In this document: piece after piece, positions 24,490 to 36,109 of the stretch
How positions within the stretch are numbered: the stretch's first letter is position 1
Layout of the letters: the number at the start of each line of letters is the position of its first letter
Assembly (NCBI GenBank): GCA_963969495.1
Contig: OZ018329.1
Span: 69,242,160-69,306,159, forward strand
Direction of reading: 5' to 3'
Origin: Ceratothoa steindachneri
Lineage: Eukaryota > Arthropoda > Malacostraca > Isopoda > Cymothoidae
DNA length: 64,000 bases
Program-made: the position numbers and the translations under genes
The notes under the pieces: model-generated
Databases searched by the model: none
What the model saw: the letters and a program-made list of their open reading frames with translations, nothing else
What the model was told of the DNA's origin: nothing

Positions 24490-25245
24490 TGACAACCAAA
24501 GATAAACATCAACTACTTGAACTCAAAGAAACAAACATAGAATCACACTGAGTTCTTAAATTCACATATGAATTAAGTGCAAACAGACGCATACCGTTCC
24601 TCGACTTCGTTCTAAAAAAGAACAACGACGGAAAATACGCTACCGGTGTATTTTGTAAAGAAACTAACCCCGGCAGAGGTATGAACGCTAAAAGAAAATA
24701 ACCTCAAAATAAAAGAAGTCATTTATAAGCCCTGATATACGCCGGGTCTTCAGGAACTGTTAAAAAGGATAGGCCATTCAATAAGACCTAAGGATAACTA
24801 AACAAATTTGAATTAACAACGGTTATTCCAAAAGAAATTGACAATTTACAAAAAAAGATTCTAGACTCTTTCTTCAAGGAAAAGGAGAATACACACCTGA
24901 GCAATCAAATTTAATGTCCTCTAATGTGGTTTACAACTTTAGATATAATCCTACGGGGACTGACTGTAAGCATCACTGAATAATTTCTATATTGTTAAGA
25001 CCACAAGAACGATCATTCGAAGATTGACCATACACCTTCAAGAAAGAGCCATTTAACTTGACAGAAACATGGCCAACTAATGAGAAGAGATTTAATCGTT
25101 GAAAACACTTAAATCCTCAGGAGTAACTCGGATACTCGTGGCCGGAAGATTCTGAAAGCCTTTATTATCAAGAGAATGAAACCTGAACTCAACACACAAA
25201 GCAAGAGTTCATGTTGAATTCTCCACCTTTTCACTGATAATTTGA
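24490..25245 (+). pseudogene. Penelope-like element remnant (RT C-terminus and GIY-YIG region)
   Basis: Plus-strand reading gives YELSANRRIPFLDFVLKK and NNDGKYATGVFCKETNPG, the region after the RT core in Penelope-like elements. VVYNFRYNPTGTDCKHH (about 24927-24977) follows at the position of the GIY-YIG endonuclease entry, then RRLTIHLQERAI, and finally AFIIKRMKPELNTQSK (about 25157-25205). The order RT, GIY-YIG, 'EAL.I....P.LN.Q' is diagnostic. Stops and frame changes are common. The element ends shortly before the (TA)n run at 25265. Penelope-like elements are retroelements found at telomeres and elsewhere in many animals. Confidence 0.7.
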
Positions 25246-25260
25246 TCATAATTCACACCA

Positions 25261-25264
<4 letters not shown>

Positions 25265-25323
<59 letters not shown>
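25265..25323. repeat. (TA)n microsatellite
   Basis: Uninterrupted alternating TA of about 60 bp, between two Penelope-like remnants. Confidence 0.95.
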
Positions 25324-25325
<2 letters not shown>

Positions 25326-25329
25326 CTGA

Positions 25330-25886
25330 ATCATGAAAATATGGAACGCAATGAATATATAAATAAAGTCAACAGCCACGAAGGAAAATGAAACACGGGA
25401 GATCTACGAGGCCTTTCGACTAATCGTCCTTTACAAAGCAGATTGAAGCAGAAAGAAACAAGAAGAAATTATAAATTTTTACAAAGTAGAGATACACACG
25501 TATATGACAGATGGGGCCATTAGGATTATAAGGGTATTAACAGGTACCTAGAAACCAACCCTATTAAAGAATTTAGCCTGCCGAAACAGAAGGTGACCAT
25601 TGAAAAAAGGGTTTACAAAAAAGAGGAGGGGGACTCAGACCGTCCAAACTAAATAAGATTGCAATTTCATAATTCTTCCATTTGAGAAGTAATAACAATT
25701 TATAAGAGATAAAAAATATCAAGAATATAACCGAAAATATATTAAACTTAGGAATAACTAAAAGTATAAACGCGCATATATGACAAATGAAGAATATAGG
25801 GAGAAATAAGCCTGCGGAAACAAAAACAATTTCTTAGAGGTGAATAAATACAGAAAATATATTAACCATAGGAATAACTAGAAAAG
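25330..25886 (-). repeat. Probable 3' non-coding region of a Penelope-like element, with internal duplications
   Basis: 'gaaaatatattaa.c.taggaataacta.aa' occurs at about 25732 and 25854. 'agcctgc.gaaacaa' occurs at about 25575 and 25809. 'cacgtatatgacagatg' is echoed at about 25775. The piece with 'cgaggcctttcgac' (25409) resembles the leader motifs common near Penelope-like elements. It lies directly downstream of the minus-strand ORF at 25887-26570. Confidence 0.45.
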
Positions 25887-26570
25887 CTAATTATTAATTA
25901 GATCTGTGATTTCATCTTTAAGGTCATTCCTAAACATTTTTGTAATACAAGGGTTCAAAAAATACAAGCCGGGGCTGAGGTTAAAATTACAATTAGAAGT
26001 AAGCTGTATAATCGCAGATTCTATAAGATTTCGTGAAAAGAAATCTTTCGATCTGGCGATCACAGAACTCTCGGTCCAATTTATCCGATGAGAGTTTTCA
26101 CTCAAATAAATAAATATTGCATTTGATGTTTGCCCAGTATTTACAGATTACTTATGCTGTTTAATACGTACCTCAAAATCTTTGCTAGATTGTCCGATTT
26201 AAAAAGAGGGACAATCCAAACATGGAATTTAATATATTATGTTGTTTTTTACATTAGGGATATTTTTTTATTAACATTCCCATTAGTGTATTATTATAGG
26301 AAAAAACAAGGTTTACATTAAGAGATTTCAACAATGACTTTATGGCTTTAAAACCATTAAAATCAGGCAAATTAAGGATGTTCTTAGGGGGTTTCCTTCT
26401 CACTGGTACTTTCATTATAAAACTTTTTGTGGGCTTTATTATAGCAAATATCAAGTATATGTGAAGGATAACATAAATCTGTACCAATCAGAGGCAACTC
26501 CAGGTCATCAGCCTTACTCTGGCTCATCACAGATTTCGCATAAGACACATGTATAAAAGAAGGTAGGCGA
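25887..26570 (-). pseudogene. Second Penelope-like element remnant (GIY-YIG domain and C-terminus)
   Basis: The minus strand gives MKVPVRRKPPKNILNL, then NVNLVFSYNNTLMGMLIKK, which matches the linker before the endonuclease. A degraded Cys-containing GIY-YIG stretch follows (about 26110-26220), then SENSHRINWTESSVIARS and RNLIESAIIQLTSNCNFNL with a clean stop at 25887. 'H.i.W....i........R..iESa.I' is the typical C-terminus of these retroelements. The RT is missing and the endonuclease is broken. It runs opposite to the remnant at 24490-25245 and the two differ enough to be separate lineages. Confidence 0.7.
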
Positions 26571-26654
26571 CGGAATGCACACCTCAGACGTATATGTGCA
26601 CTGATAATTTAACAATAAGACAAAAATATAGTTTTAATATAAAAATTACTCACT

Positions 26655-27116
26655 TCATTTAGACATGAACTCCAGTCTTCTTGAAATCAATATACTGTCG
26701 TGCAGCTCCGTCTTCTTGTCCAAGTCGTTCAAATTGCTTTTTTCGATGGAAATACGAGCCAGTAAAGACAGCCGTTCTTGGGCCATTGTGCTTCTCAGAT
26801 ATGAGTGGATTCTATCCAGCGTTGAGAAACTTCTCTCATTAGCGACTGATGTTAAGGGGATGGTCAGCACTAGCTGAATTAGTTTATTTGATTCCAGCAG
26901 GGCGGAAATAAACTCCAATTTATACAGTAATTCTATAATAGAGTTGATTGACTTGCACTTTTTGAAATCACTGTCAATATACATATAGTTTAGCTCGTTC
27001 ACTAAGCTCTTACAGTGAAAAATACAGGAATACTTCTTTTCTAGAGACTCCATATGTTCAAAACAAACATTAGCCAGAGACCGATATGACTCTCGCCTGT
27101 ACTGTACTCTGGACAA
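26655..27116 (-). pseudogene. hAT transposase C-terminal (dimerisation) domain
   Basis: An open frame of 153 codons ends with LTIPLTSVANERSFSTLDRI and LRSTMAQERLSLLARISIE. This is the hAT C-terminal dimerisation signature ('P.tsa.aERsFS.l..ik..lRs.m...rL..L..i'). The preceding part, ELLYKLEFISALLESNKLIQ, belongs to the same fold. The frame starts at an ATG at 27116, but this is far downstream of a normal hAT start. The zinc finger and the catalytic Asp residues are not found upstream. The piece is therefore a 5'-truncated fragment, though unusually it has no internal stop. Confidence 0.8.
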
Positions 27117-27385
27117 AAAATGCCAGTTAGTCTTTTACACATACCAGGCTCGTTTGTATTTGTCGAGAGAACGTCTGCTACGTATGATTATTTTTACACA
27201 AAGCACCTCTAAGACGACCACCAGACCCTGAACGAAAATATAAGAACTGCAACCAGGCTCAATATAAGGAGCCCGTGTTATTGAAGTCAGTGTTGGAATA
27301 AATTAAATCAGCTTGCAAATACACGTTCACTTTTCTAAATTTATATTCGGACTAAGCCCGAACAGCCCGAGTGCCGGAGTCACCA

Positions 27386-27390
<5 letters not shown>

Positions 27391-27451
<61 letters not shown>
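27391..27451. repeat. (TA)n microsatellite
   Basis: Uninterrupted TA run of about 60 bp. Confidence 0.95.
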
Positions 27452-27456
<5 letters not shown>

Positions 27457-27559
27457 AAAGACCATAGTATATTTCACCTTGATTAATTTTCTTTGTCAAC
27501 TTTCAATTGTTCTTACTGTCTTGTTTAGTTCATATTTTAGGTGGTAGATAACTCGTCAT

Positions 27560-27760
27560 ATGTTCATATCTCTTTTTTTTTAAATGAATGCGTTTAGTAA
27601 AAAACAAACTTAAATAGCTAAGCTTTCGATCTATGCGATCATCTTCGGAGTGCCTTTAAGTGTTCTTTCCTCCTTTACCGAGGAAGTAAGGTGGAATCAG
27701 AATCAAGTCGAATGAAAAGAATTGATTGATTGATTGGGAACTGGTGAGGTAGGTGTGTGT
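27560..27760. mobile_element. Possible Penelope-like leader fragment
   Basis: 'aacttaaatagctaagctttcgatctatgcgatcatcttcggagtgc' has the look of the non-coding leaders that accompany Penelope-like elements. No ORF is attached, so this is a guess. Confidence 0.25.
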
Positions 27761-27907
27761 GAGAGATAGTGATGTAAAATAGAAGTGGGTTGGGGAATAG
27801 TGGTGAAAAGTATGGAAGTATTAGGGTTGCAAGATTTGCAAAGGACCTGGAGATCAGGCTAATCTTTTTCATGTTTGTGTCCTTGTTAGTTTTCTTGGTT
27901 TTTATGT

Positions 27908-27909
<2 letters not shown>

Positions 27910-27976
<67 letters not shown>
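27910..27976. repeat. (TA)n microsatellite abutting a Tc1-like element
   Basis: Alternating TA of about 67 bp, ending where the left inverted repeat of the Tc1-like element begins. Insertion of a TA-targeting transposon next to or into such a run is expected. Confidence 0.95.
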
Positions 27977-27982
<6 letters not shown>

Positions 27983-29550
27983 AATTTTTATACGTTACTA
28001 TTTCAAAATGTACATATTTATATTACGAGTATATTTAATTATATTAGCCTAAAAGCAATATATTATAATGTATAAATGACATAAAATTCATTATTAACAT
28101 TACACATAGTGTTTATTAGAAAAACACAGGAAGCAAAATTATTGGGATCGTTTATATAATACTGATTTAACAAATCAAATTTTAAAATTAGTGGTAAAGA
28201 ATGTTCGAGAATTACTGATGGAATATTCTAGACTAATCCAGGACAAAAGAGGTTCCTTGCACGGCTAACTTTTTGGGGTGTTTATTAAGGAATTAGAAAC
28301 GGCTGAAGAATCATCTCTACAATAATTGTGAAATAGCAATGCGGTGAAGAAATCCGAACACCCAGAAGCATACAGGAAGCGTATATTTGAGCTGCACAAC
28401 CAAAGAAATGGATATAGAAAAATTTCGGCAAGTTTGAATATCCTAATTTCATCTGTAAGGAATATTATTATAAAATTTAAGGGCTGTTAATCTTGTGCGG
28501 AAAGGGAGACCAAGAAAATGAACTGAGAGAGATGTGCGTTCGTGTGTTCAAATTGTCAACAAGAATCCAAAAGTCACTTCCAAGGAATTGAAAGCAAATC
28601 TGGCTCGCACTGGAACAATCGTGGACGTGTCAACAGTGCGAAATTACCTGAACCATGAGGGTCTCCATGGATGTGTACCAAGGAGGAAACCACTGTTGAA
28701 GACGATTCACAAAAAGAGACGTTTATAGTTTGCCAGAGAACATCTTGATGACAGTGAAGCAGAACTTAGTAAAATATTATGGTCAGACGAGACTAAGCTC
28801 GAGCTGTTTGGCATAAACGATCACCATTACGTTAGGAGAAAATCTGGAGAAGCTCTGCTGGAAAAGAACATCACACCTACTGTGAAACACGGAGGTGGTT
28901 CCATCATGTTATGGGGGTGTTTTTGCTGTTGCAGGTTACTGGCTCAATTTGTGTGATAGAAGGCACAATGAATTCTGAGGGATATCAGCTAATTTTGGAT
29001 GAACACGTGAAACAATTATGGGCAAGGAAGCTTGGCAGAGGGTTCGTCTTCCAACAGGTTAATTATCCCAAGCACACGAGTAAATCAACGCAGAAATATT
29101 TTGCCAATCAACGCTTGGGAGGGATTAAATGGCATTCTCAAAGTTTAGGTTTAAATCTGATTGAAAACTTATGAAAAGAACTGAAGTCACGTGTTCATAA
29201 GAGGTCACCAAGCAGCATCGCAGATTTGAAAGCTTTTGCAGCGGAAGAGTGGAGTAAAATTTGTACTAAAACTTGCAAAAACCTGTTCATACATACAAGA
29301 AACATCTGATTGCTGTGATTGCTGCTAAAGGAGGTCACACCAAGTATTAATTTATAGTTGCTAATAATATATATGTAATATTTATGAATATTGCCAATAC
29401 TTTTGCCTCTTGTGTTTTTCTAATAAACACCATGTTTAATGTTAATAATTTGTTTTATTATCATTCATACTTTGTAATATATTGCTTTTAGGCTAGTATA
29501 ATTAAATATAATATAGATATGTACATTCTGAACTAGTAACGTATCAAAAT
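27983..29550 (+). mobile_element. Tc1-like element with long (about 160 bp) terminal inverted repeats
   Basis: The left arm 27983-28144 is matched by the reverse complement of 29393-29550, at high identity. Shared words are 'tatacgttact', 'atttaattata.tagcctaa', 'aagcaatatatta' and 'gtttattagaaaaacaca'. The transposase frame lies between the arms on the plus strand. The total length is about 1.57 kb. Outer limits are blurred by the (TA)n run on the left. Confidence 0.85.
28346..29350 (+). pseudogene. Tc1-family transposase, inactivated
   Basis: The N-terminal helix-turn-helix reads RIFELHNQRNGYRKISASLN. After a frame change come the GRPRK box (about 28504), then VTSKELKANLARTGTIVDVS and LNHEGLHGCVPRRKPLL. 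The first catalytic Asp is in ILWSDETKLELFG (about 28777-28815). KHGGGSIMLWGC follows. The second-Asp site reads QQVNYPKHTSKS where QDNDPKHTS is usual, so the catalytic Asp is Val. The last site reads SLGLNLIENL where SPDLNPIENLW is usual. The C-terminus AAKGGHTKY ends at TAA 29348-29350. Several stops occur. It is dead both by frame and by active-site loss. Confidence 0.9.
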
Positions 29551-29929
29551 TAGTAAATTAAAAAAATTGAGATGTGTTGCCAATATCTCGTATGAGATAT
29601 GCGCGCAACTGTATATGGCTTTCAAGCCTTTGAATTCGTTTATTTGTCTACTATTCTGTCTACTTGACGTATACTTGGTAAATGTTATTCTTTGTTGTTG
29701 GTGTATGTATAGTTTTTTATATTTATATATCGTTTGGATGAATGATTGATTTTGTTTTCATAGTTCTTGTTTTGTGTTGTTAAAAATTTGTTTATGGTTT
29801 GTGTACGGTTGTTTGTTTTATATGTTCTTCATACTTACTTGCTGCTTTATTCTTTGTGTTTCTTCTTTTTGTTATCATGTTTGTCGTCTTTGGATTAATT
29901 TTGTCTAATTCATGTTGTGCTCTTTTCAG

Positions 29930-32680
29930 TTAGTTGTCTATTGGGACGAGATTGAGTTCAATTTATGCATAGAATGGGACAACATCATTTCCAAGCTTGC
30001 TGACGCTGCTTGGAAATCTTGTACGGCATGTATTAAGTTGATTTTCATCTAGGAGTGTTCTGATCTTGTTGGTGGTCTAGGATGTTATTTTTTCTTCCAT
30101 GGCCTCTGTTTTTCAATTTAGCAGAATGTTGAGAGGTGAGATTTCTACCACTTTGTGTAGCTCTTCTACTCACTTTTTCCCCTTCTGCTTGTTTGTGATG
30201 ATATATACACACTTGTTTTGGATTCTTTGTAGCTCTTTTCATGCCGTGTTTGGGGCACCGAAGAGAGTTGCTGAAGGGTATATCAGGGTAGATCTTATTA
30301 GTGCCATGTATATTTTACTTTTATCTTTCATGCTTAGGTTTCTAAAAGTGTAGAGAGTTCTGACTGCCGATTTAGCTTTCTGGATCCGATCTGTGACGTG
30401 CTTCCTGTACCCGGTAGAAGTGATTTTCATCCCTTGTACATTGCACTCATTCGTGTAAGGACTACGTGTATCCCTCACTCTCACATCTGCTCAAATTCTT
30501 CTTCCCAGTGGGATAATCTTGAATTTGTCACCGTTGGTAAGGATCTTCCATCTCTTCTCGTATTTGTTGATGTTCATTATTCCTTTGGCAGTCATTCAAA
30601 CTTGCATAGGCGCATTGCGATATCCGGCAACGATGATTTGACTAATATCCTTGGCTATTTGAATGTTTAGATTCCAGGGGCTGACGCGCTCGGGGATGTC
30701 AGCTCTATATATCGATTACAGGGTCGGAGAGAGGCACCCGCCTTGGGGAAATCCTGCTCGCAGCAGAAAGGGGGGCCATTCCGTGTTATCTATACTGATA
30801 TATGCTGATCTCTCCATGGCATAGTGGCAGAGGATCTTCTCGATCCTGGGGTTTAAACTCAGTTGCATGATTTTATACAGCATACCCCTTATCCAGACTT
30901 TATAAAGTGCCTTGGATACGTCGTGGTATACGATGTCGATATAGCTCCGATCCTTTTTCGCTTGAGCAATTTTCTTCGTGATGACACTTATTGCCATCTC
31001 GGTGCTTCTCTTTTTTCTGAAGCCATACTGCTGGTTGTTATAAAGCGAGTTATCCTACAATTGATTGACGAGTCTTCTGTCTAGGATTTTCTCGAAGAGT
31101 TTTCCCCCAATTTCGATAAAGAATATTGGGTGAAAGCTCTTCTTTCTCTTCGGAGGTTTTCCAGGTTTTGTAAGCGTCGGGAAAGTAGCATACATTTAAG
31201 CAGGCATTGAAGATTTTTAGCATTCCTTCCAGGACACATTTTGGAGCTTTAACGAAGATGAGCTTCGTAAGCCCTAATCGACATGGTGCTCTTTGTTTAA
31301 AAGGGTAAAGTGCGTTTTATAGTTCTTCTAGCGTCACTTTATTCACTTAATTTCTTCTTACCTGATCACTTGGCGGTTAGGATGCGTCATATCTATGAGC
31401 TCACTTAGCTTATCTATGATTTGATTTTCAAAATCAATGTCAAAGTTTTCATTTTCTTATTCACTGGCTCTAAAGATTTGTTCCCAGTGTTCTCTGAGAA
31501 TTTCATCTATTACGTTTTCTTCCGCTTTTATTTCACCGTTGGCATCTTCGAGCTCCATTTTTTCTTTCTGAAGAATTCTTTTGATCCTTTTGATCTTAGC
31601 CCATAATTCCTTTGGAATTACTTCGCTATCTAGTTCCTTGATAACCTCGTTCCACCTATGTTCCTGTTGTTCCTAAATCAGTATCTTAAGTTCTCCTTTG
31701 ATTTCTCTTGTACGATACATTATTTCACGTGATATTCCTGGTGTGATACTTATTTGATATAATTCTTTGAGTTCACAGTGTAAACCTTTCATGTGAGCTG
31801 TTCATTTGTACGCTGATTTTATTTGGTACGCGGTTTTAGGAACGGCCTCTCTGTCCGCCTCTATTATTCGGTCCTCCAGCCTTTACATCTATTCGTCACC
31901 CTCTTCGAGCGTTGCTTTTTCCAAGTTTACTGGGATGTAGTTTCTAAGCAAGCGCTCGTAGTTATCCCAATTCGCCCTGTTTTAGTCCTTCCTTGCGCGG
32001 GTTGGAATTATTATAGGGTTTAGATTGATTTGTGATTTAATCCCTATATGGTCGATAAAATGGATTACCTCAAAGGTTATGAGATAATTAAAAGGGAGGA
32101 GGAAATTCTTCAAGCGGGACGTCTGGCTTGGTAGCTGTTCTTTCCGTGATGTAAGTTGGAAAGTCGGGACCAAGTCTTTGGACGATGTTCCTGCCCAAGA
32201 GGGTGTCCAAGCATCTACCTATTCCATTTGTGCGAGTATACCCGGACTCTGCACATCGTGCATTCAGATCCCCTATTAGAATGGTGGTGACCCTTCGCCA
32301 GAATATACTCGTGATAGTATGGTTAGGTAAATAATCGCGCCTCGGGTGTTGATATCCCATGGCGATGACCATTTTCCACAGGCTCATGTCTACCTCAATT
32401 GCGAAGAGTGATTTTTCTAGGTTCCTGAGTTACTTGTACTTGATTCCCTTTTTTACCGCAATGGCTGTTCCGTCGTAAAGTTATTGTGAGTGGTTTACTA
32501 TCAACACTTCGTAGTTCCATATTTGATGGTTTTACTATTGGTGTTGACTTCGTGTTCCAAGATTAGGGTTGTATATGAATCGATGGTTCTAAAAGTTTCC
32601 AGTACTGCACTCACTTCGTTATCAATCCGTTGGTGTTAATACTCAAGATTCTTAGGTTGTCTCTCTCCATGTTCAAAGAT
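29930..32680 (-). pseudogene. Jockey-type LINE ORF2 (AP endonuclease and reverse transcriptase), broken
   Basis: On the minus strand ORF2 begins near LRILSINTNGLI (about 32650). An apurinic-type endonuclease segment follows: TTILIGDLNARCAESGY, then RCLDTLLGRNIVQRLG (32088-32300). RT motifs follow: VYHDVSKALYKVWIRGML (about 30880-30935), LLRAGFPQGGCLSPTL (about 30716-30765). The catalytic F/YADD site reads IAKD in NIQIAKDIS (about 30640-30665). The C-terminal half gives ITSTGYRKHVTDRIQKAK and KIYMALIRSTLIYPSATLFG. It ends near 29930. Frames change several times. The length, about 2.7 kb, is close to full for a Jockey ORF2. Confidence 0.85.
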
Positions 32681-32684
32681 TGAT

Positions 32685-33460
32685 TTATCTTTTTTTTAGT
32701 CTGGGGTCCCTGTTATAGACTGCCTTTGGAGAGGGATGTTTTGGTTTTTCCTCCGTAATGATTTCCATGCATTTTTTTCTATTGTTTTTATTTTTCTTAA
32801 CAGGTTTGGGGGTCTTAGAACTGCTTCTGGAGGTATTTTGAGGTCTAGTATTATGGACTGGCTCGCTATCCTCTTCGGATTCGGATTGCGAATCGTTTGT
32901 ACTACTCTCTTCTTCTTGAGTCACATGTTTCTTCTTCAGCTAAAGGTCTTTGTTGGAAAACCGCCATATTTAATTTTTTTGCCGAGTCGAGAGTTTTTGG
33001 CCCCTTTACTGAAGGTAGCTATTGGCTTGGAGTATCGAGTTCAGCTCCTTCTCAGAGCTTCCTGGAGATCCTATATCCGTGATGTGAGCATGAATAATAC
33101 GTTAGTATTTTGGAGCTCATCTCACTGTTCAATGCTGCCGGCATCGTATTTTGGAGAATAGTTTTAGAAGCTGCGTCTGCGTAACTCTGGTTAAAACGAG
33201 AACTTGCTTCCTCTTCTTTTCTTTTGATAACTTCTTTCCTCCTTGGAAAATTGAGGGCCATCATTCGGTGCTCACCTCCTCAGTTTATGCATTTTTTTCG
33301 TGTTTAATGCACAATATTTAAATCGGTGGCCTTCTTGACCGCACTCTGAACAAATCTTTTTGTCCTTACTTAGGCAGTTGTAACTGGTGTGATTTTCAAG
33401 CTTGTAGCAGGTGAATGTTGTAAAACTTCTGTTCGATGTTTTCAAAATTTTAATAGGGCC
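32685..33460 (-). pseudogene. Jockey-type LINE ORF1 (Gag-like, CCHC knuckles), broken
   Basis: The minus strand shows two zinc-knuckle motifs in a row: CYKLENHTSYNC (about 33370-33410) and CSECGQEGHRFKYC (about 33310-33355). This is the RNA-binding part of a LINE Gag-like protein. The following frame (33264-33052) contains SSRFNQSYADAASK, and a last open piece (32924-32685) is acidic then basic (SQSESEEDSEP, KPVKKNKNNRKKC). ORF2 follows directly on the same strand. The 5' end past about 33460 fades and no promoter is seen. Confidence 0.75.
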
Positions 33461-33760
33461 AAAGGGGTGCTCATTTGTGAGGTTCCTTTTTCGCTCTACT
33501 CCAGCTTACAATTGGGCGTTACAGAACATCATTTCCTTGAAAAAGATGGTCTATAAAGAAACGTCGGAATAAAACTTTCTCTTTAATTTCAAACTTTTTC
33601 CCCCTGGCGTTAATTCTGTCTTCTCAGTAAGGATTGCCTTCATTGTGTCGCCCTTTGCTCTCTTTTATCCTACTGTTCTTCCAATCTCCCTTTCTCTTAC
33701 CTTTAAAAAACTCTGTTTTCTTGTCTCATTGCTCATTCGCGTCAAATTTCTCTTTCTCTT

Positions 33761-33766
<6 letters not shown>

Positions 33767-33836
<70 letters not shown>
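33767..33836. repeat. (TA)n microsatellite
   Basis: TA run of about 70 bp, upstream of the LINE ORF1. Confidence 0.95.
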
Positions 33837-33840
<4 letters not shown>

Positions 33841-33894
33841 TACGAGAAATCCAATATGACATGACAGGGTAGATGCTCAATAACCCATAAGGTT

Positions 33895-33899
<5 letters not shown>

Positions 33900-33961
<62 letters not shown>

Positions 33962-33962
33962 A
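33900..33962. repeat. (TA)n microsatellite
   Basis: Second TA run, 63 bp after the previous one. The spacer is unique DNA. Confidence 0.95.
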
Positions 33963-33964
33963 TC

Positions 33965-34915
33965 TTGTATGATTGTTTCCCCTTTTTGTCATTACCTATA
34001 TCCAGTCTGGAATCGTGTTTTCATTCTCGGATGAACGCCTGGTAGGTAAAGGCACAAATATTTTGAATATTTCTGTCAATTTTTTGTGGTTACTCTTTTC
34101 ACGAAACCAATATTCTCTTGGGGCTATTTCATACAACTTACAGAAAAGACTCATTTTCACAAAAGTTAGAATAGAAAAAAGACTTAGAATTATCTTTTAT
34201 TTTTTTATTTATCTTCATTCTTTCGTTCATTAAATCTAGAAGATTTCGTATTTATCGGACATTGCGATCTATGTTTGAATTGTATGCGGTGAAACAAACT
34301 AACCAACAACCTCCACTATCAAGGATTTATGCGGTTTGTTATTGAGTCGTTGCCAGCAATGATTTAGTTTTTTATATAGTTTCTTCTATCATGCCTCTCC
34401 AATTCTTTCTAATTGATTGCCATTGTTATAGTTAGATAAAATATCAATTTCTTACAATAATTGTTGCTCTTATTCCATTTCACCCACTTCTTTGAGATTC
34501 CGGAGTTCAAATTAAATACTTATCAACTATTTATACCAACGATCTGATCTCTATTTCTAAACCTCCCAAAACTTTCATTTTGTAGATTAGGAAACTTGGT
34601 AATAGTAGGTAATATTTGCTAAAAATAAACGAAAAGGCAGAAACTTGTCAGAAATATAAAACACCCAATGCCTCTCAAAGGTGCAATGTAAGCTTGCAGT
34701 AATAATACTTACTGGAATAAACAATTATTTTTAAACCATTAACTTGAAAAAGTTAGAATCGTCCTCTCTAATTACGAGATCCTCACCGAAATGCTCTCGG
34801 ACAATTTTCTGTAACTATAACACGATAAAACTATGTTGTTTTATTTTCTACTGCGTTCGTAGTCTATGGTCCTTTTCTTAACTTTGTTTTGTCTCCATTT
34901 CCCTTTTGTGAGAGT
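33965..34915. other. No gene seen
   Basis: AT-rich DNA without a recognised motif on either strand. Confidence 0.5.
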
Positions 34916-35089
34916 ATTAAAACCCCTGGGTGCCACAATCGATAGTCAGGGCTTTAGTTTTCTCTCTCTGCTTCCTTCCAAATATTTGATGTATCCACTC
35001 AAATTGCATCATTGAAGCTTTAAGAGCGCCATTTGACTACAGCAAATTCTTTCTCACTGGTCCTTTTTTCCATTCTTCGACCTCAACTT

Positions 35090-35470
35090 ATTCAAATTAA
35101 TGCACTCTGTATTATTTTCTGACAAGGTGAAAGTTTTGGTGCAACTCCATTGCTCCGATGATTACACTGCTCAAGACTCCCAATCTGGTTCCGCATCGTT
35201 TTAAGGGGAATGTTACTTATCGGTTTTCATATAATGCTGTCACTCTTTTTCACTGAACTTATCCCCGCCCTATAGAGCCTTATTTCCCGTCTCTATCCAT
35301 AACTTACATGTAAAAAGAAGTAATTTGTGTTGCCTGGCTGACCGCGCCATTTCAATCTTTCACACAAAGACATGGAATGAATTGCCAGCCACTCTCTTGT
35401 TACCTTCGAGAGGACCTTGAATATCCACAGTTCATGAAGCCTTCTCCCAGTGGAAGATAGGTACTCTTTG
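35090..35470 (+). pseudogene. Possible 3' fragment of a LINE
   Basis: The plus strand reads AISIFHTKTWNELPATLLLP (about 35345-35405), like the 'fy.Rt.rLWNeLP...fP' tail of many LINE ORF2 proteins. The upstream frame LMHSVLF..VQLHCSDD is only weakly similar to the region before it. It is short and frame-shifted. Confidence 0.4.
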
Positions 35471-35529
35471 AGACTCATGTCTCTGAAGAGTGTCGTATAA
35501 ATGAATTATTATCCGAATAATAAGAGTAG

Positions 35530-35885
35530 GGACAAATACGAGGATAGTCAATAAGTATTTTATTTAATAAAAAAAAAACAACTTGAAGTAATTATGTTTC
35601 AACATCGTTTCCGCCCTTCTCATGCACTTCTCGATATGGTGTTTTCATCTATTTAACGACTCTCTGAAGAAATCTGCATCCCTCGTATGTAACCAGCTTG
35701 AAGCAGCAGATTTGTTTTCCTTAATCTTTGAGAAACGGTTTCCTTTTAGTTTTTCTTCGACTTTTTGGCAACAAAAAGGAATCAGATGAGGTAAAATCAG
35801 GGCTGTTGCTTTCTTTTCCGATCAAATTTCATCAAAAATTTGATGATTGTTTTTATCTCAAATTTGATACCTTCCATGACTCCAA
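35530..35885 (-). pseudogene. Possible mariner transposase C-terminal fragment
   Basis: The minus strand gives LNRWKHHIEKCMRRAETMLK near 35590-35650, like the 'W..R..kCI...G.Y.E' end of mariner-type transposases. 'gaggatagtcaataagtatttta' at 35528 resembles a mariner end (compare the end of the element at 9778). The rest is too decayed to read and no second end was found. Confidence 0.35.
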
Positions 35886-36109
35886 AAAGGATATTTAAGT
35901 GCGTCTGCGCAGTATAATCAAGAGTGAATGAATGAACACGCCTTTTTTATATAGATGCGAGATCTCAAAGACATGACTCGAGTGTTTTTTTTCTAAACAA
36001 CAACACGTAAATGCATAAACAGTTTTCGGCTTTTTGATTACAAATCGTAAAAGGTTTTCACTGGTTAACATCAAAGCCATGAGAAATATCAAAAGTTAAA
36101 AGGTAAAAT

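Noticed and set aside
33634..33872. Frames ending in Tyr-Ile repeats
   Set aside because: The repeats are translated (TA)n DNA. The same applies to 27790-28038.
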